From: Frateuria_A sp049727805
GTDB taxonomy: Bacteria; Pseudomonadota; Gammaproteobacteria; Xanthomonadales; Rhodanobacteraceae
Reading direction: 5' to 3'
DNA length: 64,000 nucleotides
NCBI RefSeq assembly: GCF_049727805.1
Contig: NZ_JBCNYA010000005.1
Location: 85,441-149,440, forward strand
The notes beneath the pieces are model-generated. The model was given only the letters and a program-made list of their open reading frames with translations. It had not been told where the DNA came from and did no database searches. The translations under genes were made by a program, and so were the position numbers. Every line of letters begins with the position of its first letter. Position 1 is the first letter of the stretch. This document shows positions 8,574 through 17,230 of this stretch, one piece after another.

Positions 8574-9493
8574 ACGTGCAATGCAATCTGACCGCTGTCG
8601 TGGTCACCTTCAACCGGAGGCCCCTCCTCGAGCTCTGCCTTTTGGCGCTTGCCAATCAGACGCGCAAGCCCGATAGGGTCCTGATCGTCGACAACGCATC
8701 CACCGACGAAACGCGCGACTGGCTCCAATCGTGGCTGCCCCACCATTTGCCCGAAGGGGAAGTCCTCGCGCTCGAAGTTAATTCGGGTGGCGCCGGAGGA
8801 TTTGCAGCAGGCATGAAAGCAGCCGTGGCGGGAGGTGCTGATTGGATCTGGATGATGGACGACGACGCGGAACCCGAGACCAAAGCACTATCCATACTGC
8901 TGGATGCAGTCGTCACTGACGAAGCCATCTATGGTTCCATTGCCACCCACAATGGAATCGAGCTGTGCTGGCCCTTGTTCGGCACAGATGGCGAAGAGGT
9001 AGCAGGCGTCAGGGATACATCTCGTGTCACGAGCGTCGTCGCGCTCCCGTTCCTGGGAATTCTTGTATCTCGGCGGGTGATCGAAACAATCGGCTACCCC
9101 AATGCGGACTACTTCCTCGCTGGTGACGATACCGAGTACTGCTTCAGGGCACGCGGCTGCGGCATCCCCGTAATGGCCGTCGGGGGTAGCGTCCTGCGCC
9201 ATCCAACCTCCCACTACTACCGCTTCGGTGTCGGCCGATTCGCCCCCGTGTGCTTTCGTATGCCGCCGTGGAAGCGCTATTACGACGTGAGGAACCGGTT
9301 GTTGACGTCGGCCGGAGAAGGTCTTGGTCCGATGGTTCTGAAAACGCTCCCCGCTACCATGTTGCGCCTCCTGGCCACACTGCTCCACGAGCCGCAGCGG
9401 TTGCAGCAGACCAAGGCCTACCTCGCCGGCGTGATCGACGGCCTGCGTGGCATGAAGGGGAAGCGCCACCCGAGATGGCGGCTGGACGCATAG
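8570..9493 (+). CDS. GT2 glycosyltransferase, GlfT2-like (probable galactofuranosyltransferase)
   Basis: A 307-residue GT-A enzyme. It shows 'VVVTFNRRPLLELCL' at the N-terminus, 'IVDNASTDETRDWL', the glycine-rich 'NSGGAGGFAAGM', and the metal-binding 'WIWMMDDDAEPE'. The NxGGAGGF plus DDD combination is typical of the GlfT2-like branch, which includes mycobacterial UDP-galactofuranose transferases and rhamnosyltransferases. The presence of UDP-galactopyranose mutase at 10589 in the same operon supports galactofuranose as donor (inference). The ATG at 8570 overlaps the upstream stop as ATGA; a longer frame upstream lies inside the previous gene and was not used. The enzyme acts at the cytoplasmic face of the inner membrane. 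Confidence 0.75.
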   Translation: MNVQCNLTAVVVTFNRRPLLELCLLALANQTRKPDRVLIVDNASTDETRDWLQSWLPHHLPEGEVLALEVNSGGAGGFAAGMKAAVAGGADWIWMMDDDAEPETKALSILLDAVVTDEAIYGSIATHNGIELCWPLFGTDGEEVAGVRDTSRVTSVVALPFLGILVSRRVIETIGYPNADYFLAGDDTEYCFRARGCGIPVMAVGGSVLRHPTSHYYRFGVGRFAPVCFRMPPWKRYYDVRNRLLTSAGEGLGPMVLKTLPATMLRLLATLLHEPQRLQQTKAYLAGVIDGLRGMKGKRHPRWRLDA

Positions 9494-9502
9494 GTAAGCG
9501 AC

Positions 9503-10543
9503 ATGGCTGCGCTTCTCAGTATCGTTATTCCGGTTCACAACGGCGAGCGGTGGCTCGACGCTGCGCTACGGAGCACGATCGCCGCCGCCTCCGGCTTCGC
9601 CGCAGAACTGATAGTGGTTGATGACGGTTCCACCGACGGCTCTATCGACGTAGCGGAATCAGTAGCCTCCCGCACGAACGGCATTGTGGTACGCATTCTC
9701 CGCAACCCATCGAACCTTGGCATCGTGAACGCGCTCAACCGTGGGCTGGATGCCGCGAGCGGGAGATTTATCGCGCGAATGGACGCTGACGATATCTGCT
9801 TAGCGAACCGTTTTCGGACCCAGATCGCGTTTCTGGAAAGCGCCGGTTGCGACATCTGCGGCAGTTGGTTTGTCGAATTCGGCCAGGGAATTTCCCGCTC
9901 AGTTCGCTGGCCTCACACGGAACCGGCACTGCGGGCAGCGATGTTGTTCCAGAACAGTCTGCTGCATCCCTCGGTTCTAGCGAAGCGGGAGGTTTTCGAT
10001 CGTTATCGTTATCGGCAGGAATACCAACTGGTCGAAGACTATGACCTCTTCGGCCGTGCCATGCGGGAATATCGCATCGCCAACGTGCCGGTGTCATTGC
10101 TCCGCTACCGAAGGCATCGGATGCAAAGCACACAGGTGAAGCTCGACCGGATGGAGGCCGTCACAAGACGCGTACGGATCGAGGTGCTCGCTTCCGAAGG
10201 CATCATCGCAAGCAACGAAGAAGCGCGCCTGCACAACCTCATCAGGTCTCCGAACTCGATCCAGAGTCTGGACGATCTTCGCGGGATTGACGCGTGGCTG
10301 CAGAAGCTCACGACGCATTACGCACATCCCGACGCACGCGCCGTCATTGGGTCGCAGTGGTTGCGCGCCTGCATCCGTGCAGCTCCCTTGGGAGGCGCCA
10401 TGTGGCGAGCCTTCAACTCATCACCATTTGCCACATGCATTCGCGGTCCAGCCCGGCTGGATCTCGCCATCCTCGCCTTGAGCCGGCTGGATTATCGCTC
10501 CTCGCCTTTCGCGTTCCTTAGACGATGGGGGCTCAGCGCGTAA
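9503..10543 (+). CDS. GT2 family glycosyltransferase
   Basis: A 346-residue GT-A enzyme with the classical family-2 N-terminus 'LLSIVIPVHNGERWLDAAL', 'IVVDDGSTDGS', 'NLGIVNALNRGLDAASG' and the DxD metal site in 'FIARMDADDI'. The later 'EDYDLFGRAM' supplies the usual ED base motif. The enzyme adds one sugar from a nucleotide donor to the growing lipid-linked glycan. The C-terminal ~110 residues are helical and of unknown role. It starts nine bases after the GlfT2-like gene and belongs to the same operon. Donor and linkage cannot be read from sequence. Confidence 0.8.
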   Translation: MAALLSIVIPVHNGERWLDAALRSTIAAASGFAAELIVVDDGSTDGSIDVAESVASRTNGIVVRILRNPSNLGIVNALNRGLDAASGRFIARMDADDICLANRFRTQIAFLESAGCDICGSWFVEFGQGISRSVRWPHTEPALRAAMLFQNSLLHPSVLAKREVFDRYRYRQEYQLVEDYDLFGRAMREYRIANVPVSLLRYRRHRMQSTQVKLDRMEAVTRRVRIEVLASEGIIASNEEARLHNLIRSPNSIQSLDDLRGIDAWLQKLTTHYAHPDARAVIGSQWLRACIRAAPLGGAMWRAFNSSPFATCIRGPARLDLAILALSRLDYRSSPFAFLRRWGLSA

Positions 10544-10588
10544 CCGGCACTCCCCATCGAAACTTCCGTCCGGAGAAGCCAGAAGAAT

Positions 10589-11680
10589 ATGTTCCGTGAA
10601 TTTCTGATAGTCGGCGCTGGCTTTGCAGGCAGCGTGATAGCACGCGAACTGGCGGATGCTGGCCATAGCGTGCTAGTCATCGACAAGCGCCCGCACATCG
10701 CCGGTAACGCCTACGACAAGCACGATGCGCACGGTGTATTGGTGCACAGTTATGGTCCGCACATTTTTCACACGAACGGAGTTCGGATTTTCGCGTACTT
10801 GTCGCGTTTCACCGAATGGCGCCCCTATGAACATCGCGTGAGAAGCATCGTCGGTGGCCGAGCCCTTCCTTTTCCGATCAATCGCGACACATTGAACCAG
10901 CTCTATGGCCTGAATCTCGACGAACCCGCCGCTGCGGCATTCTTCGAACGAGCGCGCGAACCACGCGATCCAGTGCATAGCAGCGAGGATGTGGTGCTGA
11001 ACAGCGTGGGCCGCGATCTGTACGAAAAGTTTTTTCTGAACTACACGCGCAAACAATGGGGCCTCGAGCCATCGCAGCTCAAGGCGGGCGTTGCCGCGCG
11101 CATTCCCGTGCGCACCAACACCGACGACCGTTACTTCACCGATACGTTCCAGGCCATGCCTCTACATGGCTACACACGCATGTTCGAGGCCATCCTTGAC
11201 CACCCACGGATCACGGTGGAGCTTGGAGTGGACTTCAATGACGTGCGTGACCGCATTGAGCGCGACCACACCGTCTATACCGGGCCGATCGATGCCTATT
11301 TTGGCTACTGCTTCGGCCGCCTGCCCTATCGCTCGCTTAGCTTCGAACACGAACACCTGCCCGGCGTCGAGCGCTTCCAGGAAACGGGTACGGTGAACTA
11401 TCCCAACGACCACGCCTACACGCGCATCACCGAGTTCAAGCACTTGACCGGGCAGGTGCACTCGGGCACGTCGATCGTGCGCGAGTATCCGCAGGCCGAG
11501 GGCGAGCCGTATTACCCGGTGCCGCGCGAGGAGAACGAAGCGCTGTTCAAGCGCTACGAGGGACTGGCCAAGGCCGAGCGCGACGTCACGTTCGTCGGCC
11601 GACTCGCGCAATACCGCTACTACAACATGGACCAGGTGGTCGGCGCGGCGCTCGCCGCAGCCAAGCGCCTGCTGGACTGA
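10589..11680 (+). CDS. glf: UDP-galactopyranose mutase
   Basis: A 363-residue flavoenzyme that converts UDP-galactopyranose to UDP-galactofuranose. The N-terminal Rossmann site 'IVGAGFAGS' (GxGxxG at 9-14) is followed by 'VIDKRPHIAGNAYD', 'YGPHIFHT', 'PFPINRDTLNQLYG' and 'NYTRKQWG', all hallmarks of bacterial Glf; 'TGPIDAYFGYCFGRLPYRSL' and 'VGRLAQYRYYNMDQVV' complete the family signature. Length matches bacterial Glf (about 370). GalE at 13771 can supply the UDP-galactose, and the GlfT2-like enzyme at 8570 can use the product. The gene is followed after two bases by a GT4 gene. This is the firmest clue to what the island makes. Confidence 0.95.
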   Translation: MFREFLIVGAGFAGSVIARELADAGHSVLVIDKRPHIAGNAYDKHDAHGVLVHSYGPHIFHTNGVRIFAYLSRFTEWRPYEHRVRSIVGGRALPFPINRDTLNQLYGLNLDEPAAAAFFERAREPRDPVHSSEDVVLNSVGRDLYEKFFLNYTRKQWGLEPSQLKAGVAARIPVRTNTDDRYFTDTFQAMPLHGYTRMFEAILDHPRITVELGVDFNDVRDRIERDHTVYTGPIDAYFGYCFGRLPYRSLSFEHEHLPGVERFQETGTVNYPNDHAYTRITEFKHLTGQVHSGTSIVREYPQAEGEPYYPVPREENEALFKRYEGLAKAERDVTFVGRLAQYRYYNMDQVVGAALAAAKRLLD

Positions 11681-11682
11681 CC

Positions 11683-12807
11683 ATGCGCATCGCTTTCGTG
11701 TGCAAGCGACGCTACATGGGCAAGGACGTCATCCTTGACCGCTATGCGCGCCTGTACGAGATACCTCGCCAGCTGGCCCGGCTGGGCCACACGGTGGAAA
11801 GCATCTGCCTGGACTACCGCACCGGTACCGAGCCGGGACGCTGGGAACACCAGGCCGCCCCGGGAACGTTGCATTGGGAAGCCCATGCGCCCGGTCGCTT
11901 CGGGTTTGGCATGGTCAGCTATCCGTGGCGGATGCTCGCGCGACTGCGCGACTTTGCACCGGACCTGGTCGTCGGTGCATCGGACATTCCGCAAGTGGCG
12001 CTGGGCGCGTGGTTGGCCAGGCGTCTGCGCGTGCCGTTCGTTGCCGATCTGTACGACAACTTCGAGGGCTTCGGTCAGGCGCGGATTCCGGGCATGGTGC
12101 CTCTGCTCCGCCGTGCAGTCCGCCAGGCGTCGCTGGTGACCACGACCAGCGAGCCATTGCGCCGCTACGTCCAGGAGACCTACGGGCTCCAGGGTATGGT
12201 CGTGGCGATGCCGAGTTCGGTGGACAAGCAGGTATTCCGGCCGAGCGATCGGATCGACAGCCGCAAGGCACTGGGCCTGCCGCTGGACGCGCCGTTGATC
12301 GGCACCGCGGGTGGGCTTTACCGCGACAAGGGCATTGCCGCCCTTTACGACGCATGGAAGCACCTGCAACGGGATTGCCCGCATGCGCACCTGGTGCTCG
12401 CCGGCCCCCACGAGGCCTCACTGCCGCCGCCACAGGGAGATCGCGTGCACTATCTCGGCGCAATCGCGCACGATCGCGTAGCCGACCTGTTCTGTGCGCT
12501 GGACGTTGGCGTCATGTGCATCCTGGATACGCCCTTCGGTAGGTACTGTTTCCCGCAGAAGGCCTACGAAATGCTTGCGTGCCGACTTCCGGTGGTCGCC
12601 GCAGACGTGGGCGCGATGGGCGCATTGCTGGCAGCCACGCCTGCGTGCCTGTACCGGGTCGGCGATGCCGCGGACCTGGCCCGCAGACTGCGCGCGCAAC
12701 TGGAATCGCCGACCTTGCCGGCCGTTCCCATCGACGACTGGCAAACGCTGATCGCCAGGCTCGAGCCGGAACTGAAGGCCCTGGTCGGCGCCGGTGCGGC
12801 AGCCTAA
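11683..12807 (+). CDS. GT4 family glycosyltransferase
   Basis: A 374-residue GT-B enzyme. The N-terminal acceptor domain begins 'MRIAFVCKRRYMGKDVI' and includes 'DLVVGASDIPQVALGAWLA'. The C-terminal donor domain has 'LIGTAGGLYRDKGIAALYDAW', 'HLVLAGPHE' and 'FGRYCFPQKAYEMLACRLPVV', the last corresponding to the usual E-x7-E region of family 4. It is the last gene of the plus-strand island run, 21 bases from the convergent methyltransferase gene. Its codon use is closer to the high-GC genome than the genes at 5458-8573. Sugar donor unknown. Confidence 0.8.
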   Translation: MRIAFVCKRRYMGKDVILDRYARLYEIPRQLARLGHTVESICLDYRTGTEPGRWEHQAAPGTLHWEAHAPGRFGFGMVSYPWRMLARLRDFAPDLVVGASDIPQVALGAWLARRLRVPFVADLYDNFEGFGQARIPGMVPLLRRAVRQASLVTTTSEPLRRYVQETYGLQGMVVAMPSSVDKQVFRPSDRIDSRKALGLPLDAPLIGTAGGLYRDKGIAALYDAWKHLQRDCPHAHLVLAGPHEASLPPPQGDRVHYLGAIAHDRVADLFCALDVGVMCILDTPFGRYCFPQKAYEMLACRLPVVAADVGAMGALLAATPACLYRVGDAADLARRLRAQLESPTLPAVPIDDWQTLIARLEPELKALVGAGAAA

Positions 12808-12828
12808 CGCTCTAATGGCTGCCGCGCC

Positions 12829-13569
12829 TCAGGCGGCGCGCTTGACCGCAGTTGCCACGTAGCCGTCGCCCCAGTCCAACCGGTAGAACCATCGCTGCAT
12901 GGTGCAGAACGGTCGCACCAGTGATCCGCTGAAAACGGACAACAGTCGGTTGATCACGCGCGGCTTGGCCTGCGCGCTGCGGATGCTGCGCTCAGTCGGG
13001 GACATGTCGTCGTAGCTGCGATCGCCCCGCACCAGCCAGTTCGAAACCAAACGCGTCAATTCGGTAACCGGAAACCCGTAGTTGACGATGCGGATCTGCT
13101 CGAAACCAGCCTGCTCCAGCAACCGCCGCAGTGCTTCCTTTTCGTAGCGGCGCACGTGACCGACCAGTTCGTCGGACCGGCCGTATTTGCGGGTATGGGC
13201 CGGAACGGAAATCAATACCCGGCCACCGGCGCGAAGGAAACGGGCCCACTCGGCCAGCGCCACGGCATCCTGCTCGATGTGTTCCAGCACCTCGAACGCG
13301 AACAGGTAATCGAACGATTCGGTACCAAGTTCCCCGGTGTCCTCGACCACCCGGATGCGGTCGCCGTACGGGGCCAGGTTGGCGCGCATGTATTGCCGGC
13401 TGTCCTCGCCCAAGTCGTAGGCGGCACCGGTGAAGCTCCGCTCGAGAAAGATCCGCGTCATGTGTCCCGTGCCCGCCCCCATTTCCAGGAACGTGCCCGG
13501 CGGCCAGTGCCGGCTGACGTCATCTACGCAGCTTTCACGCAGTACGAGTTTGGGCTGCTTGCGTCCCAT
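12829..13569 (-). CDS. Class I SAM-dependent methyltransferase
   Basis: A 246-residue protein. The SAM-binding motif I is 'FLEMGAGTGHMTR', followed by 'LGEDSRQYM', 'FDYLFAFEVLEHIEQD' and 'LRAGGRVLISVPAH', typical of Methyltransf_11/23 proteins in glycan clusters. I chose the ATG at 13569 (MGRKQPKLV) because an AAAGGGGAT stretch lies just upstream; an in-frame ATG at 13668 would add 33 residues that look non-coding. The gene faces the GT4 gene end to end. It lies about 200 bases downstream of galE on the same strand, so it may have its own promoter or be read from the galE operon. Substrate unknown. Confidence 0.75.
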   Translation of the reverse strand: MGRKQPKLVLRESCVDDVSRHWPPGTFLEMGAGTGHMTRIFLERSFTGAAYDLGEDSRQYMRANLAPYGDRIRVVEDTGELGTESFDYLFAFEVLEHIEQDAVALAEWARFLRAGGRVLISVPAHTRKYGRSDELVGHVRRYEKEALRRLLEQAGFEQIRIVNYGFPVTELTRLVSNWLVRGDRSYDDMSPTERSIRSAQAKPRVINRLLSVFSGSLVRPFCTMQRWFYRLDWGDGYVATAVKRAA

Positions 13570-13770
13570 CGCGGGATCCCCTTTCCGTGAATGGCCACTG
13601 GTGGGCCTTGTAAACCCGCATGCCGCGAAGGAAACCACGATAGTCGCCGCTTTGCTCGTCACGCCCACGAAAAGCGGAAATCCATAAGATTCGCGAACAG
13701 ATCCGTTGGGTCGCGAGGCCCGGAAATTCTGTGCGTTGACGATGACCTGCGCAAGGATCTGGGACGCGGG

Positions 13771-14748
13771 TCAAAAGCGGGGACGGCAATGCCAGCGCCA
13801 CGCACTTCCGATGATCTCGTCTAGATCGGAATGGCGTGGCTGCCAACCCAGCTCCGCCTGCGCCCGCTGGCTGCTGGCGACCAGCACGGGTGGATCACCC
13901 GGCCTTCGCGGCAACACTCGTGCCGGGAGCGGGCACCCGGTCACCTGCCGCGCCGCCTCGATCACCTGCAACACGCTGTAGCCGTTGCCGCTGCCCAGAT
14001 TGAAGCGATGCGCACCGGCATGGCTGTCGAGGTACTCCATCGCCTTCAGGTGCGCCAGGGCGAGGTCGCAGACGTGGATGTAGTCGCGCACGCAGCTTCC
14101 ATCGACGGTGTCGTAGTCGGTCCCGAACACCTGCAATTCGGCGCTCCCATCCAACGCGCTGCGCAGGATATTGGGGATCAGATGGGTTTCTGGTCGATGC
14201 ACTTCGCCCAAGGCTCCGCCGGGATCGGCACCGGCTGCGTTGAAGTAGCGCAAGGCGACCGAACGCAAGCCATAGGCGTCCGCCGCGTCCTTGAGTATCC
14301 GCTCCACCATCAGCTTGGTGGCTCCGTAGGGGTTGATCGGACGCGTGGGATGGTCTTCGTCGATCAGTTCCCGTTCGGGCATGCCATAGACCGCCGCGCT
14401 CGACGAAAAGACGAAGCGCCCGATATCGGCCTGCCGCACAACGTCCAGCAGGCTCAGGGTGCCGACCACATTGTTGTCGTAGTAGACGTATGGATCTTTG
14501 ACCGAGTCGGCGACTATCGAGGAGGCACAGAAGTGCATGACTGCATCGAACGGTCGCGTTGCGAAAAGGGAAGCGAGCGCGGAACGATCACGGATGTCGC
14601 CCGTCACCAGTTCTGCCTCACCTACGGCGACACGATGGCCGGTCGAGAGATTGTCGAAAACAGTGACTTCGAAGCCCCGCTTCAGCAACAGCTGAACCAT
14701 GTGCGAGCCGATGTAGCCGGCACCGCCGCAAACCAGAATGCGCGACAT
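13771..14748 (-). CDS. galE: UDP-glucose 4-epimerase
   Basis: A 325-residue short-chain dehydrogenase-type epimerase interconverting UDP-glucose and UDP-galactose. The NAD-binding site is 'VCGGAGYIGSHMVQ' (GxxGxxG). The catalytic region has 'SSSAAVYG' and 'YGATKLMVE' (YxxxK), and 'HLIPNILRSAL' and 'SCVRDYIHVCDLA' match GalE. The start at 14748 overlaps the stop of the upstream GT4 gene by one base (TGATG), so the two are coupled. GalE supplies substrate for Glf and any galactosyltransferase of the island. A UDP-GlcNAc epimerase activity cannot be excluded. Confidence 0.92.
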   Translation of the reverse strand: MSRILVCGGAGYIGSHMVQLLLKRGFEVTVFDNLSTGHRVAVGEAELVTGDIRDRSALASLFATRPFDAVMHFCASSIVADSVKDPYVYYDNNVVGTLSLLDVVRQADIGRFVFSSSAAVYGMPERELIDEDHPTRPINPYGATKLMVERILKDAADAYGLRSVALRYFNAAGADPGGALGEVHRPETHLIPNILRSALDGSAELQVFGTDYDTVDGSCVRDYIHVCDLALAHLKAMEYLDSHAGAHRFNLGSGNGYSVLQVIEAARQVTGCPLPARVLPRRPGDPPVLVASSQRAQAELGWQPRHSDLDEIIGSAWRWHCRPRF

Positions 14749-15983
14749 CACTTGTCCTCCGTTGGCGCGGTCAAGCAGCGCATCAGCAGATCGCCATAAC
14801 GCTTGGCCACGGTCTCCCAGTCCACCCACTCCACCGCGTTGGTGCGTATCGCCGCCACCCGGATTTGGGCCTGGCCGGGATCTGCCAGGCTGTCCAGCAC
14901 CGCGTTGGCCAGTGCCGAAGCGTCCGTGGGATCGACGCATATCGCGTCGGCCCCTTCGCCTAGCAAATCGACCAGGCCCTGGACCTTGCCCACGACCACC
15001 GGGCAACCGCAACCGATAGCTTCCATGAGCGCCACCGGAAGGCCTTCCTGGTCGCCCGAACTGTCGCTGACGAACGGCGCGACGAAGAGAGCCGCGCGAC
15101 GGTACAGCCCAGGCAGGCGATCCTGCGGGACGGCCCCTTCGAACCGGACTTCGCGGGCGAGTCCCAACGCATCTGCCTGTCGGCGCAGCGCCGGTTCCTC
15201 GGGACCGAAGCCGACGATCGTCAATCGCACTGATGGCCGTTGGGCGACGATCAGGGGCATCGCCTGCAGCAGGAAGCGCAGGCCCTTCTTGGCCACCAGC
15301 CGTCCCACGAACAGCAACTCATCGGTCGAACGCGGAAGCGTTGCCGGTGTGAAGTGCCCCTTCAGGTCTACGCCCATCGGCACCACCGACAGGGCCGGCG
15401 CCTGAATGCGCAGGCGCCTTGCTTCGTCCTGCATCGCGTGACTGACCACAGTCATGGCGGCCGCGTAACGGGCGACATACCGCTTCAAAGCCGCCAGCAG
15501 TGCACCGCGCAGGCCGAACAGGTCGCCACCGTGCGAAGTGACCAAGTAAGGTCGGTGCAGCCATCGCGCCACCAGCCCCTGGGGAACCAGCCAGTGGGCG
15601 TGTATCACGTCTACGCGCTGGTGCCGGACTATTCGCCTGGCAGCGATCCATTGCCCCAGCACGAAGCCTGGCAACAGCAGCCATTTCCAGCGGTGCAACT
15701 TCAGGTTCGCGGTGATGCCACCGTTGTTCACCAGCGTCTGCAGCCGCCGCGGGGCATAGCGGTAGCGGATCACTTGCACGCCTTCAAACAATCCGCTGGA
15801 ATCCGCGCCCGGCGCATCGGGAACGACCGCAACCACCGTGAAGCGCTGCGCCAGCCGCCGACACAACTGGTGTACGAAGCCGGGCTCTGGGTCGTTCGCC
15901 CAGCGCGGATAAGTCGATGCCAGTACCAACAGGCACGGGCGATCCGGCGGCGAAGGCGGTGCCCCTACGGCGTCAGCGACCAC
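14748..15983 (-). CDS. GT4 family glycosyltransferase
   Basis: A 411-residue GT-B enzyme. The N-terminal domain has 'LVLASTYPRWANDPEPGFVH' and 'VIHAHWLVPQGLVA'; the donor domain has 'LLFVGRLVAKKGLRFLLQAM', 'LTIVGFGPEE' and 'EGLPVALMEAIGCGCPVV', the E-x7-E retaining signature. No ATG fits. I place the start at the GTG at 15983 because GGAGAGA lies five bases upstream and the family's first beta strand follows about 15 residues later. It sits 41 bases after the GT2 gene and overlaps galE by one base. Members of this group transfer mannose, galactose or glucose in exopolysaccharide and LPS synthesis; the substrate here is unknown. Confidence 0.85.
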   Translation of the reverse strand: MVADAVGAPPSPPDRPCLLVLASTYPRWANDPEPGFVHQLCRRLAQRFTVVAVVPDAPGADSSGLFEGVQVIRYRYAPRRLQTLVNNGGITANLKLHRWKWLLLPGFVLGQWIAARRIVRHQRVDVIHAHWLVPQGLVARWLHRPYLVTSHGGDLFGLRGALLAALKRYVARYAAAMTVVSHAMQDEARRLRIQAPALSVVPMGVDLKGHFTPATLPRSTDELLFVGRLVAKKGLRFLLQAMPLIVAQRPSVRLTIVGFGPEEPALRRQADALGLAREVRFEGAVPQDRLPGLYRRAALFVAPFVSDSSGDQEGLPVALMEAIGCGCPVVVGKVQGLVDLLGEGADAICVDPTDASALANAVLDSLADPGQAQIRVAAIRTNAVEWVDWETVAKRYGDLLMRCLTAPTEDK

Positions 15984-16024
15984 GGCTCTCTCCGTTCGGC
16001 CAGCACGCGATGGAGCCGCATGCG

Positions 16025-16909
16025 TCAGTCTGCCTTGCGATAGGTAAGCGCCGTAATCTGCTCGGAAACCAGGCCAATCAGGAATACGACCACGGCGGCG
16101 CTCCACAGCATCGTGCTGCCGTTGGTCAGGCGGCCCGAATGAAGAAAGGTCCAGAGATAGTTGAGGCACCCCAGCAAAAAGAACACCACACTGGCCGGTG
16201 CAAACAGTTTCAGCGGGGAATACAGCGTGGCGATCTTGAAGATGATCAGCAGGAAACGAAGGCCGTCCCGCAGCGGGCGGATATGGCTCTTGCCCACGCG
16301 CTGGCCCGCCTTGATCGGCACGTAAGCCACCGGATAGGCGCTGCGGAAGAACGCCATGGTGCTGGTGGTGGGGTAGGAGAATCCGTTCGGCAGCAGGTAC
16401 AGGAACTCGCGGAACTTTTCGGCGCGCACGGCGCGGAATCCGGAGGTGAGGTCGAGCACCGGGTGACCGGTCATGCGCGTGGCGAGCCAGTTGTACAGGG
16501 TGTTGGCCAGGCCGCGGCCGACACCCGCCTGGCTGCCCCAGTCGCGCGCGCCGATGGCCATGTCGTAACCCTCCTGCAGCCGGGCAAGCAGGCGATCGAC
16601 GTCGGCAGGGGCGTGCTGGCCATCGCCATCCATGAACACCAGCCATTCGCCCCTCGCCGCACGCGCGCCGCGCTTGATCGCCGCGCCGTTGCCCATCGAA
16701 TAGGGTGAGGACAGGCAGTCGACCGCGTTGGCCGCGCAGATCGCGCGGGTGTCGTCGGTCGAGCCGTCGTCGACCACGATGATCTCGGCGTCCGGCTGGG
16801 CGGCGCGAAGTGCGGGCAGCAGGTCGGCCAGCGCCGCCGCTTCGTTTTTCGCGGGCAGGATGATGCTCAGGCGTGTCAAGGAGGTTCCCCCGGGATATCG
16901 GGCGATCAT
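16025..16909 (-). CDS. GT2 with two C-terminal membrane helices, polyprenyl-phosphate sugar synthase-like
   Basis: About 294 residues. The catalytic domain shows 'LSIILPAKNEAAALADLL', 'IIVVDDGSTDDTRAI' and 'WLVFMDGDGQHAPADVDRLL', matching the dolichyl-phosphate mannose synthase/GtrB/ArnC-like branch of GT2, which makes polyprenyl-phosphate sugars. The last ~80 residues form two hydrophobic helices ('APASVVFFLLGCLNYLW' and 'MLWSAAVVVFLIGLVSEQI'), as in membrane-anchored members. It could supply the lipid-phosphate sugar that TMTC-like GT-C enzymes use (inference). I give the ATG at 16909; a TTG at 16879 with GGGGGAA upstream gives a more family-like N-terminus and may be the true start. First gene of the minus-strand island operon. 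Confidence 0.78.
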   Translation of the reverse strand: MIARYPGGTSLTRLSIILPAKNEAAALADLLPALRAAQPDAEIIVVDDGSTDDTRAICAANAVDCLSSPYSMGNGAAIKRGARAARGEWLVFMDGDGQHAPADVDRLLARLQEGYDMAIGARDWGSQAGVGRGLANTLYNWLATRMTGHPVLDLTSGFRAVRAEKFREFLYLLPNGFSYPTTSTMAFFRSAYPVAYVPIKAGQRVGKSHIRPLRDGLRFLLIIFKIATLYSPLKLFAPASVVFFLLGCLNYLWTFLHSGRLTNGSTMLWSAAVVVFLIGLVSEQITALTYRKAD

Positions 16910-17230
16910 AACGCGGGGCCGTTCCGGCGAGGGCGGCGGTGAAGCCGGAGGCCGCACCCCATCACTTTCAATGGCGGGACCGCGTGTGGACAGGCCTGAC
17001 TGGGCTCGCGAAGAACCGATCCGCCGACGCTCCCACTTGGAAAGACAGGGATGCTGGGAGCTGGCGCGGGATACCTCCCACCGCCGGTGCACGAGGGGCG
17101 GGGCGGCACTTCCGTGACGGTTTTCGCGACTTCCGGGTCGACGCGGCTGACACCGCGCCCGGCAGATGACCGCGCCGCCTTTCTGGGGTAAATTCCCTGT
17201 CAATAAGGGGGCTTAAGGCCGGTATCTATC
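16910..17230. other. Intergenic region between the glycan island and pilB
   Basis: About 320 bases between divergent genes. It must hold the promoters of the minus-strand glycan operon and of pilB. No gene is convincing on either strand. I found no clear -35/-10 pair or sigma-54 site. The pilB ribosome-binding site is weak (TAAGGC about 12 bases before the start). Confidence 0.5.

Noticed and set aside
13570..13770. Possible small gene between galE and the methyltransferase gene
   Set aside because: Short frames there have no ribosome-binding site or recognisable content; treated as intergenic.
15984..16646. Long N-terminal extension of the GT4 gene at 14748 across the GT2 gene
   Set aside because: It is out-of-frame translation of the GT2 gene; family similarity begins after the GTG at 15983.
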